Positions 49,480-58,855 of a DNA stretch of 64,000 bases are shown here, one piece after another. Position 1 is the stretch's first letter. Each line of letters begins with the position of its first letter. Location of the stretch: the NCBI GenBank assembly GCA_902470805.1, contig CABRHX010000009.1:15128-79127 (forward strand), read 5' to 3'. The notes under the pieces are model-generated. The model made no database searches. It had not been told where the DNA came from and saw only the letters and a list, made by a program, of their open reading frames with translations. This DNA is from an uncultured Collinsella sp. (GTDB taxonomy: Bacteria; Actinomycetota; Coriobacteriia; Coriobacteriales; Coriobacteriaceae). The position numbers and the translations under genes are program-made.

Positions 49480-50394
49480 CTACCAGCTGCTTTCTATTTC
49501 GCGAATCCTCTGGTAGAGCCAATCGTTTTGCGGCACTTGGATATCGTGTTTGGCGGCCAGGCGGCAAATGGTGCCCGCGAACTCCTCGACTTCGGTTTTT
49601 CGTTGTGCGATGCGGTCCTGCGCCATCGAGGGCATACCGGCGAGGTCGATTCCCTCGATGAGGTGCACCATTTGCGTCAGGTCTGCCTCGGTCAGCTCAA
49701 CGCCCTCGGCGTTGGCAACCGCAAGCGTCTCGCGCATGGCGGAGACAAAACAGCGGCGCTGCTCGGAGCCCGGCTCCGTGGCGCTTCCGTAGGTCCCGCC
49801 GTAGGCCATGCAGGTCTGGTTGATGCCGTCGTTGAGCATGAGTTTGGCCCACATGCGGTGCGCAATGTCGCTCTCGACGGTATGGGCGATGCCGCAGCGC
49901 GTATAGAGCTCGTCGATGGCGGTAACGGTTGCGGGCTTGGTGCCCGCTGCCGCGCCAAAGCGAATCTCGCCCGCATTGGTAAAGGTGAGCTCTCCGTTGA
50001 GGAACACGGCGTCCATGCCTTGGCAGATACCCAGGACGGTGTGCTCCCAGCCAAAGCGCTCGGCAATCTTTTGCTCGCTCGTAATGCCGTTGCACAGCGA
50101 GGCGATGAGCGTGTTGGGTCCCACGACACGCTCCATAGTCTTGAGTGCTTGGTCGAGACCGGTGGTCTTGACCGTCAGGATGACCAGATCGGCGGGCGCT
50201 GCCTCGCTGGCGCGGACGGACGTGAGATCGCAAGGCTTTCCGTTGACGGTGAGCACATCGCCCGCGTGACGCTCAAAACGGGCGTCATCCATAACGTATT
50301 CGACGGCGTCATTGCCGAGGGCCTTGGCAATCATGCTGCCGTAGAGCAGGCCGACGCCGCCCTTGCCGATAAAGGCGACCTTGTTGATCTGCAT
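49480..50394 (-). CDS. panE: 2-dehydropantoate 2-reductase family protein
   Basis: NADPH-dependent ketoacid reductase family (ApbA/PanE) of 304 aa; PanE makes pantoate for coenzyme A. Nucleotide motif FIGKGGVGLLYG near the N-terminus (the usual GxGxxG reads GKGGVG), catalytic Lys in HRMWAKLMLN (about 180) and the Ser/Asn substrate region are in place. PanE-like proteins acting on other ketoacids exist, so the pathway is not certain. ATG 50394 is preferred over 50403, which touches the AGGAG site. It is upstream of a terminator and follows a 64-aa gene on the same strand. Confidence 0.8.
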   Translation of the reverse strand: MQINKVAFIGKGGVGLLYGSMIAKALGNDAVEYVMDDARFERHAGDVLTVNGKPCDLTSVRASEAAPADLVILTVKTTGLDQALKTMERVVGPNTLIASLCNGITSEQKIAERFGWEHTVLGICQGMDAVFLNGELTFTNAGEIRFGAAAGTKPATVTAIDELYTRCGIAHTVESDIAHRMWAKLMLNDGINQTCMAYGGTYGSATEPGSEQRRCFVSAMRETLAVANAEGVELTEADLTQMVHLIEGIDLAGMPSMAQDRIAQRKTEVEEFAGTICRLAAKHDIQVPQNDWLYQRIREIESSW

Positions 50395-50412
50395 GTGAAT
50401 CATCTCCTCATA

Positions 50413-50440
50413 TAAAAGGCGCCCGCGTAAGGGGCGCCTG
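50413..50440 (-). terminator. Terminator of the 64-aa gene
   Basis: Read on the minus strand, AGGCGCCCC and GGGCGCCT pair around TTACGC and are followed by TTTATA. Confidence 0.8.
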
Positions 50441-50515
50441 ATGGATTGTATGCTGCCGGGGTGATTGATGGGTGCGCGGGGCGGCTGTTATAAAAAAGAA
50501 ACGTTTGCCTGGACG

Positions 50516-50710
50516 TTACACTGCGGGGCAGACCGCAAAGACGCGGGCGGGGTATCCGACGCCATCGCGGACCTTGGGGAAGGTGCAGAAGATGACGGCG
50601 CTCGTGGCTGGAAGCTCGTTTAGATGGTCCATGACTTCGATCTGATAGCGGTCGACCGAGAGGATGTATTGCTCGCCGGGGTAGGGGTAGGCGTCCTCGC
50701 GTGTGGTCAC
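50516..50710 (-). CDS. Small uncharacterised protein (64 aa)
   Basis: GTG start at 50710 with AAGGAG six bases upstream and its own terminator, so it is probably translated. The sequence has a hydrophilic first half (VDRYQIEVMDHLNE) and a second half with ATSAVIFCTFPKVRDG and a Pro/Val/Cys end. There is no signal peptide, membrane helix or motif that I recognise. It is divergent from the Fe-S aldo/keto reductase. Function unknown. Confidence 0.6.
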   Translation of the reverse strand: MTTREDAYPYPGEQYILSVDRYQIEVMDHLNELPATSAVIFCTFPKVRDGVGYPARVFAVCPAV

Positions 50711-50873
50711 GCTCGTCTCCTTTCATCGGGCTTTTTGCTGATGTTAAAGCGGTGCCGTGACGGCTCGATTTCTGCTGCGTTACGATACGTTCTCGATTGC
50801 GATTCCACGATGTTTCGGCTGCGTGACCATTGTGTTTCGCCTTGCCGGGGCGCTGATGGCGAAGGGAGGGGCC

Positions 50874-52064
50874 GTGCAATATCGCGTTGACCCCAAAAGC
50901 GGCAACCGTATCTCGGCGTTGGGGCTGGGCTGCATGAGGTTTCCCGGTGCGCCGGGACGCCCGGATGCGAAGACTGCCGACGCCATCATCTCCCGTGCGG
51001 TGGAGCAGGGGATTAACTACCTGGACACGGCCTATCTCTATCCCGGTAACGAGGCGTGCGTGGGTGCGTCGCTTGAGCGCCTGGGCTTGCGCGACCAGGT
51101 TTTGCTCGCAACCAAGCTGCCGCATGCTTCGTGCAAATGCGCGGAGGATTTCGATCGGTTCTTCGACGAGCAGCTGCGTCGCCTGCGGACCGACCGTATC
51201 GACTATTACCTCATGCACAACATTACCTCGCCCGCCCAGTGGGAACGTGTGGTGGCGTTGGGCATCGAGGACTGGATCGCGCATCAAAAGGCGGCGGGGC
51301 GCATTCGCCAGATTGGTTTTTCGTACCACGGCAGCGCGGCTGACTTCCTTACGATGCTTGACGCATATGACTGGGATTTTTGCCAGATCCAGTACAACTA
51401 TGCCGGCGAGCATTACCAAGCGGGAACGGCGGGACTCATGGCCGCCGCCGAGCGAGGCCTCGCGGTGTTTGTGATGGAGCCGCTGCTGGGCGGGCGTTTA
51501 GCGGGCAAGCTGCCGCCACGGGCCCGCGCTGTGCTCGATAGTGCCCGTGACCCGCATTTGCGCACTCCTGCCGCCTGGGGTCTTTCGTGGGTGTGGAATC
51601 ATCCTCAGGTGACGATGCTGCTTTCGGGTATGACCGATACCGCGCAGGTGGATGAGAACGTGGTGTTGGCCGATCGGGCCCTGCCGGATTCGATGACAGC
51701 TACTCAGCTCGACACGATCGCGCACGTGCTGGATGAGTTTGAAAAATCGAATCGCGTGCCCTGCACGGGATGCGGCTATTGCATGCCGTGCCCTAAAGGC
51801 ATCAATATCCCTGGATGTTTTGCCGCCTACAACGCGAGTTATGCGCACAGCTGGTTTACGGGTCTATCGCAGTACTTTACGGCGAGCGCGGTGCGTACAA
51901 GCGAGGCCAAGCTGGTGAGCAATTGCGTCAAGTGCGGCAAATGCGCGCGCCACTGCCCACAGCATATCGATATCCCCGAGCGTCTCGATGACGTGCGCCG
52001 ACGTTTCCAGCCTGGCCCCGTGACGGCAGTGCTTAAGGCCTTCGGCAAAACGCGCTCCTCATGA
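50874..52064 (+). CDS. Aldo/keto reductase with C-terminal 4Fe-4S ferredoxin domain
   Basis: A 396-aa protein. Residues about 1-290 are an AKR barrel with the catalytic Tyr in DTAYLYPGNE (about 52), Lys in LATKL (about 78) and His in YYLMHNI. The C-terminal 100 residues hold two cysteine clusters, CTGCGYCMPCPKG (about 302-314) and CVKCGKCARHCP (about 349-360), which would carry two 4Fe-4S clusters. This architecture, frequent in anaerobes, suggests electrons from ferredoxin-like donors rather than simple NADPH. GTG 50874 follows GGGAGGGG; earlier in-frame starts are weaker. Substrate unknown. Confidence 0.92.
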   Translation: MQYRVDPKSGNRISALGLGCMRFPGAPGRPDAKTADAIISRAVEQGINYLDTAYLYPGNEACVGASLERLGLRDQVLLATKLPHASCKCAEDFDRFFDEQLRRLRTDRIDYYLMHNITSPAQWERVVALGIEDWIAHQKAAGRIRQIGFSYHGSAADFLTMLDAYDWDFCQIQYNYAGEHYQAGTAGLMAAAERGLAVFVMEPLLGGRLAGKLPPRARAVLDSARDPHLRTPAAWGLSWVWNHPQVTMLLSGMTDTAQVDENVVLADRALPDSMTATQLDTIAHVLDEFEKSNRVPCTGCGYCMPCPKGINIPGCFAAYNASYAHSWFTGLSQYFTASAVRTSEAKLVSNCVKCGKCARHCPQHIDIPERLDDVRRRFQPGPVTAVLKAFGKTRSS

Positions 52065-52076
52065 CCCTTTTATAAC

Positions 52077-52139
52077 TTGCGGTGGAATAGTTCCTGTTTG
52101 CGGCAGAATAAGGCATCAACAGGAACTATTTCACCGCAA
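52077..52139 (+). ncRNA. Candidate structured RNA/palindrome, family C copy 1
   Basis: A 22-bp stem, one G-U pair and otherwise perfect (52077-52098 with 52118-52139), surrounds a 19-nt loop TGCGGCAGAATAAGGCATC. It sits 16 nt before the GTG of the following oxidoreductase gene, with the ribosome site GGGAGG immediately downstream. A second copy with the same outer stem and loop but different inner stem bases is at 53239-53301. It may be a cis-regulatory RNA or a mobile palindrome. Confidence 0.65.
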
Positions 52140-52155
52140 CTGATGGGAGGCTATC

Positions 52156-53175
52156 GTGGGTGACCGAGGTTTACGTAATGATTCGCGTGAGGTTCGTTGG
52201 GGCGTTTTGGGCGCTGGGCGCATTTCGCATCGATTTGCATCGTCGCTCAAGGAGGTGGACGGGGCACGGCTTGTGGCTGCCGCCGGTCGCACTCCTTCGC
52301 ATGTTGAGGAGTTTTGCAGGGCGTTTTCGATTGATGCCGTGCACAGTTATGCCACAGCTGACGATAACGGCGATGCGGCTTATGATGCGTTGATTGCCGA
52401 CCCCGATGTCGACGTAATCTACTTGGCTCTTCCGCATGGCATGCATGCGCATTGGGTCTGTCGGGCACTACGCGCGGGAAAGGCCGTGCTGTGCGAAAAG
52501 CCGGCCGTTTTGAATGAAGAAGAGGCCCATGCGATCGCCTCCGTTTCCCGTGAGCGCGGCGTGCTGTTTATGGAGGCGATGAAGAATCGGTTTTGCCCGA
52601 TGCGCACTCGCGTGAAGGACTTGCTTGCGTCGGGTGAGCTCGGCCGTATCGTTTCGATCGAAAGCGTGCAAAAACTTGATTATGGTGAGCCCCCTTCGAG
52701 TTATCTGCTCGACCCGTTGCAGGGTGGCTGTCTATATGACATGGGCTGCTATGCGGTCGGGTGGTTTGATGATCTGCTTGCGGGTGCGTGCGATGTTTCG
52801 TCTCGTGAAGTCCGCTGGCGTGACGTATCGGGCGGCCGCGTGGATTGGGCCGATGAGATCCATATGAGTGTCGGCGGTATACCCATTCATATGGTGTGCG
52901 ACGGCAAAGCGGCATATGGAAGCCGCTTAACGATTGCCTGCGAGCGGGGCTCGGTGGAAATCGAGCGCCTCCATCGCCCCGAGCTCGCCCATGTGAAGTA
53001 CTCCGACGGACGAATGCTCGAAATTAATGCCCAGTTTGAGGTCGATGATTTCTACGGCGAAATTCAGCATGCGACGCAGCTCGTCCAGACGGGAGAGCTT
53101 GAAAGCCCCGTTATGCCTCTTGCCGCCACGCAGCGCTGCGCGCAGATTATCGATGCGATTCGCTTGACGCTCTAG
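52156..53175 (+). CDS. Gfo/Idh/MocA-family oxidoreductase
   Basis: NAD(P)-dependent oxidoreductase, 339 aa, with Rossmann motif VLGAGRISHRF (about 17-27), the EKP motif in CEKPAVLNEEEA (about 115-126) and GGCLYDMGCYAV in the substrate domain. It resembles dihydrodiol/sugar dehydrogenases of the family. GTG 52156 with GGGAGG upstream. The preceding gene is an Fe-S aldo/keto reductase, and these two are 91 bp apart, separated by a palindrome; they may form one unit, but no shared pathway is evident. Confidence 0.88.
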   Translation: MGDRGLRNDSREVRWGVLGAGRISHRFASSLKEVDGARLVAAAGRTPSHVEEFCRAFSIDAVHSYATADDNGDAAYDALIADPDVDVIYLALPHGMHAHWVCRALRAGKAVLCEKPAVLNEEEAHAIASVSRERGVLFMEAMKNRFCPMRTRVKDLLASGELGRIVSIESVQKLDYGEPPSSYLLDPLQGGCLYDMGCYAVGWFDDLLAGACDVSSREVRWRDVSGGRVDWADEIHMSVGGIPIHMVCDGKAAYGSRLTIACERGSVEIERLHRPELAHVKYSDGRMLEINAQFEVDDFYGEIQHATQLVQTGELESPVMPLAATQRCAQIIDAIRLTL

Positions 53176-53238
53176 GCTGCGGTGCTGGTGCTCTAGGGGG
53201 GGCTCGGCGGACCGTGCCCCTGATGCCCCTTTTATATC

Positions 53239-53301
53239 TTGCGGTGGAATACGGTCTGTTTGCGCCAAAATAAGGCACCAATAGACCGTATTTCACCGCA
53301 A
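53239..53301 (+). ncRNA. Candidate structured RNA/palindrome, family C copy 2
   Basis: A 22-bp stem with two G-U pairs (53239-53260 with 53280-53301) and a 19-nt loop TGCGCCAAAATAAGGCACC. Outer stem TTGCGGTGGAATA and the following CACCGCAACTGATG equal those of copy 1, while the middle of the stem changes on both sides (GTTCC against GGAAC becomes CGGTC against GACCG). The ribosome site of the endonuclease IV gene lies 8 nt beyond. Confidence 0.65.
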
Positions 53302-53322
53302 CTGATGAAGAGGGAGTTGGAG

Positions 53323-54189
53323 ATGCTGACGATCGGGTGTCATCTTTCGACGACGAAGGGCTATCGGGCAATGGGGGAGACGGCGCTGTCCATTGGCGCC
53401 AATACCTTTGCGTTCTTTACGCGCAACCCGCGCGGTGGCAAGGCAAAAGAACTTGACATGGATGACGTGGCGGCTCTGCGCGAGCTTATGGCGCAAAACG
53501 ACTTTGGACCGCTGGTGGCGCATGCCCCGTATACCTACAACCCCTGTTCTGCCAAAGAGCGGGCACGCGAGTTTGCCTTGGAGGCAATGGCCGAGGACTT
53601 GCAGCGTCTGGAAGCACTGCCCGGCAACTACTACAACTTCCATCCCGGTGCGCATGTGGGACAGGGCTCCGACGTCGGCATTCAGATGATTGTCGACACG
53701 CTGTGCCAGGTGATGTTTGAGGGGCAGCAGACGACGGTATTACTCGAGACCATGGCAGGCAAGGGCACCGAGGTGGGCCGTAGCTTTGAAGAACTGGCGC
53801 GCATTATCGAGGGCGTTGCCGCCAAGCGCCCAGAGCTGTCCGATAAGCTGGGCGTTTGTTTGGACACCTGCCATGTGAGCGATGCCGGCTACGACATCAT
53901 CCATGATCTGGACGGCGTACTCGACGAGTTCGACCGCGTGGTGGGTATCGATCGCTTGCATGCCGTACATATCAACGATTCGAAGAACCCTTGTGGCGCC
54001 CATAAAGATCGTCACGAGTGCATCGGCAAGGGATACCTTGGCAGCGAGGTATTTGGTGGCGGTATGCAGGTTATGCAGAATATTGTATCGAATGGCCACT
54101 TGCGTTCGCTGCCGTTTATTTTGGAGACTCCGAACGAACTTGCAGGTTATGCAGCTGAAATTAGACTATTAAGGTCATTGCAGCAGTAA
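53323..54189 (+). CDS. nfo: Endonuclease IV (AP endonuclease)
   Basis: Zinc-dependent base-excision-repair nuclease of 288 aa that cuts 5' of abasic sites. TIM barrel with the metal-binding signatures NFHPGAHVG (about 106-114), LLETMAGKGTEVG (about 142-154), CLDTCHVSDAGYD (about 180-192) and HINDSKNPCGAHKDRH (about 219-234) that together supply the three-zinc site. ATG 53323 follows GAGGGAG. The gene is preceded by a family C palindrome. Confidence 0.96.
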   Translation: MLTIGCHLSTTKGYRAMGETALSIGANTFAFFTRNPRGGKAKELDMDDVAALRELMAQNDFGPLVAHAPYTYNPCSAKERAREFALEAMAEDLQRLEALPGNYYNFHPGAHVGQGSDVGIQMIVDTLCQVMFEGQQTTVLLETMAGKGTEVGRSFEELARIIEGVAAKRPELSDKLGVCLDTCHVSDAGYDIIHDLDGVLDEFDRVVGIDRLHAVHINDSKNPCGAHKDRHECIGKGYLGSEVFGGGMQVMQNIVSNGHLRSLPFILETPNELAGYAAEIRLLRSLQQ

Positions 54190-54336
54190 TAACTGTCACA
54201 AAGTAGAGTATTCCATTCACGTTATGGGTTTGTTTCAATCGATTTTCTCATTGCAGATTCGTAATTCCGGGTGCATAATAGCCAACAGTTTTTGCAGACC
54301 TCTGAATCAAACGAGGTCACCGGAAGGAGACTGATT

Positions 54337-55197
54337 ATGAAGCTGAAGAAGCTCGGCGCATTTGCCGCCACGGGTGCTATGGCGCTCGCCCTTGCTCTGA
54401 CGGGCTGCGGCTCGTCCAACGCCACCTCTGGTTCTGATGCTGGTTCCAGCAGCTCTGACGACGCTAAGGTCGAGAAGGTCGACGGCTCCAAGGAGTACGC
54501 GCTCGTCAAGGACGGTACGCTGACCGTCGGCACCTCTGCCGAGTACGCTCCGTTTGAGTACAAGGATGACAACGGCGATTATCAGGGCTTTGACCTTGAG
54601 CTCATCAAGGCTATCGGTGACAAGCTGGGTCTGGATGTCGAGTACGTCAACAATGACTTTGACACGCTGGTTCCGGGCGTCGCTTCGGGCGCCAAGTATG
54701 ACGTTTCCATCGCGGCTATCACCGACACGCCCGTGCGTGAGAAGGAAGTCACTTTCTCTGATTCCTACTACATGGACGATCAGGCTATCGTGACCAAGGT
54801 CGATAACACCGACATCACGGCCGACAACTACAGCGAGAAGCTCAACAACGCCGACGCCACGATCATCGTCCAGTCTGGCTCGACTGCCGAGGCCTTTGCC
54901 CAGGAGAACTTCCCCAAGGCAAAGATCGTCCCCTACAAGGACGCTACCGAGTGCTTCAGCGCCCTGCAGTCCGATAAGGGCGACGCCGTGGTCACCAACC
55001 GCTCCGTCGCCAGCCAGCTGACCGCCGAGCAGTTCAACACCTGCCAGACCATCAAGCAGATCAGCACCGGCGAGGAGTACGCCATCGCCATCAACCAGGG
55101 CAACACTAAGCTCAAGGACGACATCAACCAGGCTATCAAGGACCTGACCGATGACGGTACCGTTGACGCCCTTATGGCTAAGTACAACATCAAGTAA
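54337..55197 (+). CDS. Polar amino-acid ABC importer substrate-binding lipoprotein
   Basis: Family 3 solute-binding protein of 286 aa. Lipoprotein signal MKLKKLGAFAATGAMAL with lipobox LTGC (Cys about 24), Ser-rich linker, then TLTVGTSAEYAPFEY and GFDLELIKAIGDKLGL, the hallmark of amino-acid binders, and a YDVSIAAITDTPVREK strand. ATG 54337 has GGAAGGAG upstream. Permease and ATPase follow. Glutamine, cystine or another polar amino acid is expected; no finer call is possible. Confidence 0.95.
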   Translation: MKLKKLGAFAATGAMALALALTGCGSSNATSGSDAGSSSSDDAKVEKVDGSKEYALVKDGTLTVGTSAEYAPFEYKDDNGDYQGFDLELIKAIGDKLGLDVEYVNNDFDTLVPGVASGAKYDVSIAAITDTPVREKEVTFSDSYYMDDQAIVTKVDNTDITADNYSEKLNNADATIIVQSGSTAEAFAQENFPKAKIVPYKDATECFSALQSDKGDAVVTNRSVASQLTAEQFNTCQTIKQISTGEEYAIAINQGNTKLKDDINQAIKDLTDDGTVDALMAKYNIK

Positions 55198-55218
55198 AAT
55201 AGCTACTTGATTGCACGC

Positions 55219-55250
55219 GGGCCCTTTCCGTTTTGGCGGAGAGGGCCTTT
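55219..55250 (+). terminator. Hairpin after the binding-protein gene
   Basis: GGGCCCTTTCCG pairs with CGGAGAGGGCC around TTTTGG; followed by only three T, so attenuation rather than full termination is likely, lowering permease relative to binding protein. Confidence 0.7.
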
Positions 55251-55313
55251 GCGTTTCTTGAATGGGCGTCATCCCGCCCCGTTATGTCGGCAACTTAAAC
55301 GTTAGGAGCCACC

Positions 55314-56675
55314 TTGTCTCGATTGAACCAAGGAGCCATGGGCAAGAGCCATCCACTGCCCTCGATGCTCCAAAAGCTGGCCTGTGCCCTGGCTGTGGTG
55401 CTCGCCCTGGTATGCGCGGGGGCCTGCGTGCCCTCGACTGCTCAGGCACTTGAGACCGCAAAGATTACCGCCCGACCCAATACCGGTTCGGGTAGCGACG
55501 TAGTCGGTGGCACCGAGACTCGTATCACCTGGGAGGTCCAGGCCGATGCCGACGAGGAACTGAGCGGTCTTTCGCTGACGTTTGCCGATGGCACGACGTT
55601 TGGTACCGATGACACGCGATTGACGATGCTCTCGGGCGATGACCTTATGGACCGTACGCCCATGAAGCCTACGTGCAAGGTCGACGGCCAGACGCTCAAG
55701 ATCGATTTTGGCGAGACGGCTCCGGCCGGCGGCTATTTCCGCGTCGAGGTCTACGGCGTGACCTTCCCCGTCGAGGGCGGCGACGAGGCCTTTAGCGGCA
55801 CCTACACTTTGGCCGATGGTTCGACCAAGAAGATCTCCAAGATTCCGTCGGTGGAGATCAAGGGCGTGACGGCATTCGATAACTTCCTGGCCGACCTTAA
55901 GGAGCAGCCGTGGGTCGAGGCATGGAATTCCAACATGTTCCTGCGCCTGTTCCTGAACCCGGTCATTTTGGTCCAGAGCCTGCCGATCGTCTTCAAAGGC
56001 TTCCTCATGTCGCTCTCGATCGTGCTCGTGGCGTTTCCGCTGGCAATTCCCTTTGGCTTTGCCCTGTCGCTCATGCGCATCTCCAAGTCGCGCATCCTGC
56101 GTTGCCTTGCCGGCATCTATGTGAATATCATCCGTGGTACGCCGGCGTTCCTGCAGATCTACATCGCGTTCTTTGGCCTGCCGCTGGCCGGCGTCAAGGT
56201 TGACGACTATGTGTTGGGCGTCATCGTCATGGCCATGAATTCGTCTGCCTATCTGTGTGAGATTTTCCGTGCCGGTATTCAGTCGATCCCCAAGGGCCAG
56301 AACGAGGCAGCGCGCTCGCTGGGCATGAACGCCTTCCAGACACTGCTCTACGTTATGATTCCGCAGACGTTCCGCAATGTCCTGCCTACGTTGACCAGTG
56401 AGTTCATCCTGCTTTACAAGGATACGTCGCTGCTCGCGGCCGTGGGCGTGGTCGAGATCGTCATGAACGCCCGCACCATCGTGGCCACGACGGGCTCCAT
56501 TACGCCGTACGTGGTTGCCGCCCTGTTCTATCTGGTCATCACCCTGCCGCTCGCTCGCTTGGTGAGCGGCCTTGAGGCGAGGCTTTTGGGTACGGCCGAA
56601 ACCAAGAAGAAGCGTCCCGCCAAGAGCGCCGGGCAGGTCGTCGCGACGCCCGCCGATCACATCGCCGGTCTGTAA
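55314..56675 (+). CDS. Amino-acid ABC permease with N-terminal extracytoplasmic domain
   Basis: A 453-aa permease. Unusually, it starts with a signal-like helix (about 17-46) and a beta-rich domain (about 50-190; TRITWEVQADADEELSGLS and GYFRVEVYGVTFPV) before the HisM/GlnP-type permease part (about 215-430), with coupling motif EAARSLGMNAFQTLLYV (about 330-345). Family permeases are normally about 220 aa. TTG 55314, with AGGAG upstream, is used because the AAGGAG before ATG 55338 is only 2 nt away. The extra domain would lie outside the cell and may bind ligand, the lipoprotein or the cell wall. Confidence 0.85.
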   Translation: MSRLNQGAMGKSHPLPSMLQKLACALAVVLALVCAGACVPSTAQALETAKITARPNTGSGSDVVGGTETRITWEVQADADEELSGLSLTFADGTTFGTDDTRLTMLSGDDLMDRTPMKPTCKVDGQTLKIDFGETAPAGGYFRVEVYGVTFPVEGGDEAFSGTYTLADGSTKKISKIPSVEIKGVTAFDNFLADLKEQPWVEAWNSNMFLRLFLNPVILVQSLPIVFKGFLMSLSIVLVAFPLAIPFGFALSLMRISKSRILRCLAGIYVNIIRGTPAFLQIYIAFFGLPLAGVKVDDYVLGVIVMAMNSSAYLCEIFRAGIQSIPKGQNEAARSLGMNAFQTLLYVMIPQTFRNVLPTLTSEFILLYKDTSLLAAVGVVEIVMNARTIVATTGSITPYVVAALFYLVITLPLARLVSGLEARLLGTAETKKKRPAKSAGQVVATPADHIAGL

Positions 56676-56687
56676 GGAGGTCCTATC

Positions 56688-57440
<753 letters not shown>

Positions 57441-57462
57441 CCGGTTGATGTAACTGCCGCTA

Positions 57463-57509
57463 CAAAAGAGCGGGGGCTGGACTTGAATCCAGCCCCCGCT
57501 CTTTTGTAG
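57463..57509. terminator. Bidirectional terminator
   Basis: ACAAAAGAGCGGGGGCTGGA pairs with TCCAGCCCCCGCTCTTTTGT around CTTGAA. It serves the ABC operon on the + strand and the flavodoxin gene on the - strand. Confidence 0.92.
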
Positions 57510-57556
57510 GGATGGGGATGCGCTGTGATACAGGCTCTTTTGGAGGCCTGGTTTCG

Positions 57557-57976
57557 TTACGCGAGCTCGGCTCCGAGGGCCTTGCAGGCGGCCTCGCCCT
57601 CGTCGTCGGGCGCGTCGTAGCAGATGGCGGAGTCCACGACGTTGACGCCGGCCTCGTCGGCGTCGGCCTTCCAGTTGTCCATCCACTCGCCCTCGGCCCA
57701 CGAATAAGAGCCAAAGAGGACGACCTTCTTATCGCCGAGGGTCTCCTTGACCTCGTCCCACATAGGCTGGAACTCGTCATACTCAAGCTCCTCGGAACCC
57801 ATGGCGGGGCAGCCGAAGGCGAAGGCACCATATTCGGCGGCCTTGTCGGCAGAGAAGTCGGCGCAGGAGATGACCTCTGCCTCGGCGCCGGCACCGGTTG
57901 CGCCCTCGGCAACGAAGTTTGCCATGGCCTCGGTGTTGCCTGTACCGCTCCAGTAGACGACGGCGATCTTGCTCAT
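57557..57976 (-). CDS. Flavodoxin
   Basis: Short-chain flavodoxin of 139 aa, a soluble FMN electron carrier. The FMN phosphate loop WSGTGNTEAMA (about 9-19) and the second FMN loop (GCPAMGSEELEYDEF and FGSYSWAEGEWM) are clear, and the protein is strongly acidic as usual. ATG 57976 follows AAGGAAGACAT. It may replace ferredoxin under iron limitation. The DUF3793 gene lies upstream on the same strand, 46 bp away. Confidence 0.95.
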   Translation of the reverse strand: MSKIAVVYWSGTGNTEAMANFVAEGATGAGAEAEVISCADFSADKAAEYGAFAFGCPAMGSEELEYDEFQPMWDEVKETLGDKKVVLFGSYSWAEGEWMDNWKADADEAGVNVVDSAICYDAPDDEGEAACKALGAELA

Positions 57977-58022
57977 ATGTCTTCCTTTCGGTTGTGCGGC
58001 GTGCGGCCGCGTTTTGTATGCT

Positions 58023-58727
58023 CTATCGGGTTGCCTGGACAAGTTGTCCCAGAGTGCAGCCCTGTTGATAGATGTAGGTAAGGTATTGCGTGCATGCGCG
58101 ATAGGAATCGAAGGTCGTGAGCGCCTGCTCAACGTTTGTGTATACCTTCCATGCGCCAAAGACCTTATAGTTTTCGCCGTGCTGGACGATAAACTGATGG
58201 ACATCTTCGTAGGGATAGCCCAAAAAATAGCCAATTTCGTGGGGGAACTCGCATATGCACCCCGTATCGCAGTGCCTATTTCGCGCGAGTGCGCAGACGC
58301 TGCCGTCATAGGCGCTTTCTGCGGCATTGCTGCTTGCCAGCGTGATGCGCGCGGCGAGATGCACCAGGGATGCGGGCAGGTTGTGGACATCGTAACCTTC
58401 GGCGGCTAGCGCCGTCGTGGCACGGGGGTCGGAGAGGTATCGCATGAGGTCCGCAGGGCGGTACACATAGATGAGCGCTCCGCAGGGGCGCCAGACCAAA
58501 ACGCTCATATGGATTCCGAGTGGCTGGAGCTCGCGGTTGCATTGGGCTATGACGGCGAGCAGGCGAGAGCGTCGCTCTTCGATATGGGCGGCGCCGGGTT
58601 TTCCGTTTTGGTTGGCGTAAACGCCGGGATAGGTAAAGAGCGAAGCCGGCTTGATACCTGCGAGCGTAGGGGAGCAGTTGCGTACGACAGCCGTTTGGTA
58701 TGTTGGGATGTCAATGGTTCGAGTCAC
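58023..58727 (-). CDS. DUF3793-family protein
   Basis: A 234-aa cytoplasmic protein of a family common in anaerobes. Motif CEFPHEIGYFLGYPYEDVHQFI (about 157-178), here read as CxFPHEIGxFLGYPxxDV, is the family signature; conserved CGALIYVYRP lies in the first half. Its function is unknown. GTG 58727 follows AAAGGAG. In this window it is next to a flavodoxin on the same strand, an arrangement that fits an electron-transfer or metal-linked role, but only as inference. Cysteines at CICEF and CGAL could bind a metal. Confidence 0.8.
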   Translation of the reverse strand: MTRTIDIPTYQTAVVRNCSPTLAGIKPASLFTYPGVYANQNGKPGAAHIEERRSRLLAVIAQCNRELQPLGIHMSVLVWRPCGALIYVYRPADLMRYLSDPRATTALAAEGYDVHNLPASLVHLAARITLASSNAAESAYDGSVCALARNRHCDTGCICEFPHEIGYFLGYPYEDVHQFIVQHGENYKVFGAWKVYTNVEQALTTFDSYRACTQYLTYIYQQGCTLGQLVQATR

Positions 58728-58855
58728 GATGCTCCTTTCGGGTCCTCAGTTGTTAGCCTAGGAAAACTTATACACGAAAGTAAGCCATGGTCAACAAAAA
58801 AGTTTGAAGAGGGAAACTAATTGACCGAACGGACATGAATTTGGGTTAAGATGGT

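Noticed and set aside
50400..51419. Minus-strand frame opposite the aldo/keto reductase
   Set aside because: Shadow of the reductase gene; composition rich in Arg/His/Pro and no domain.
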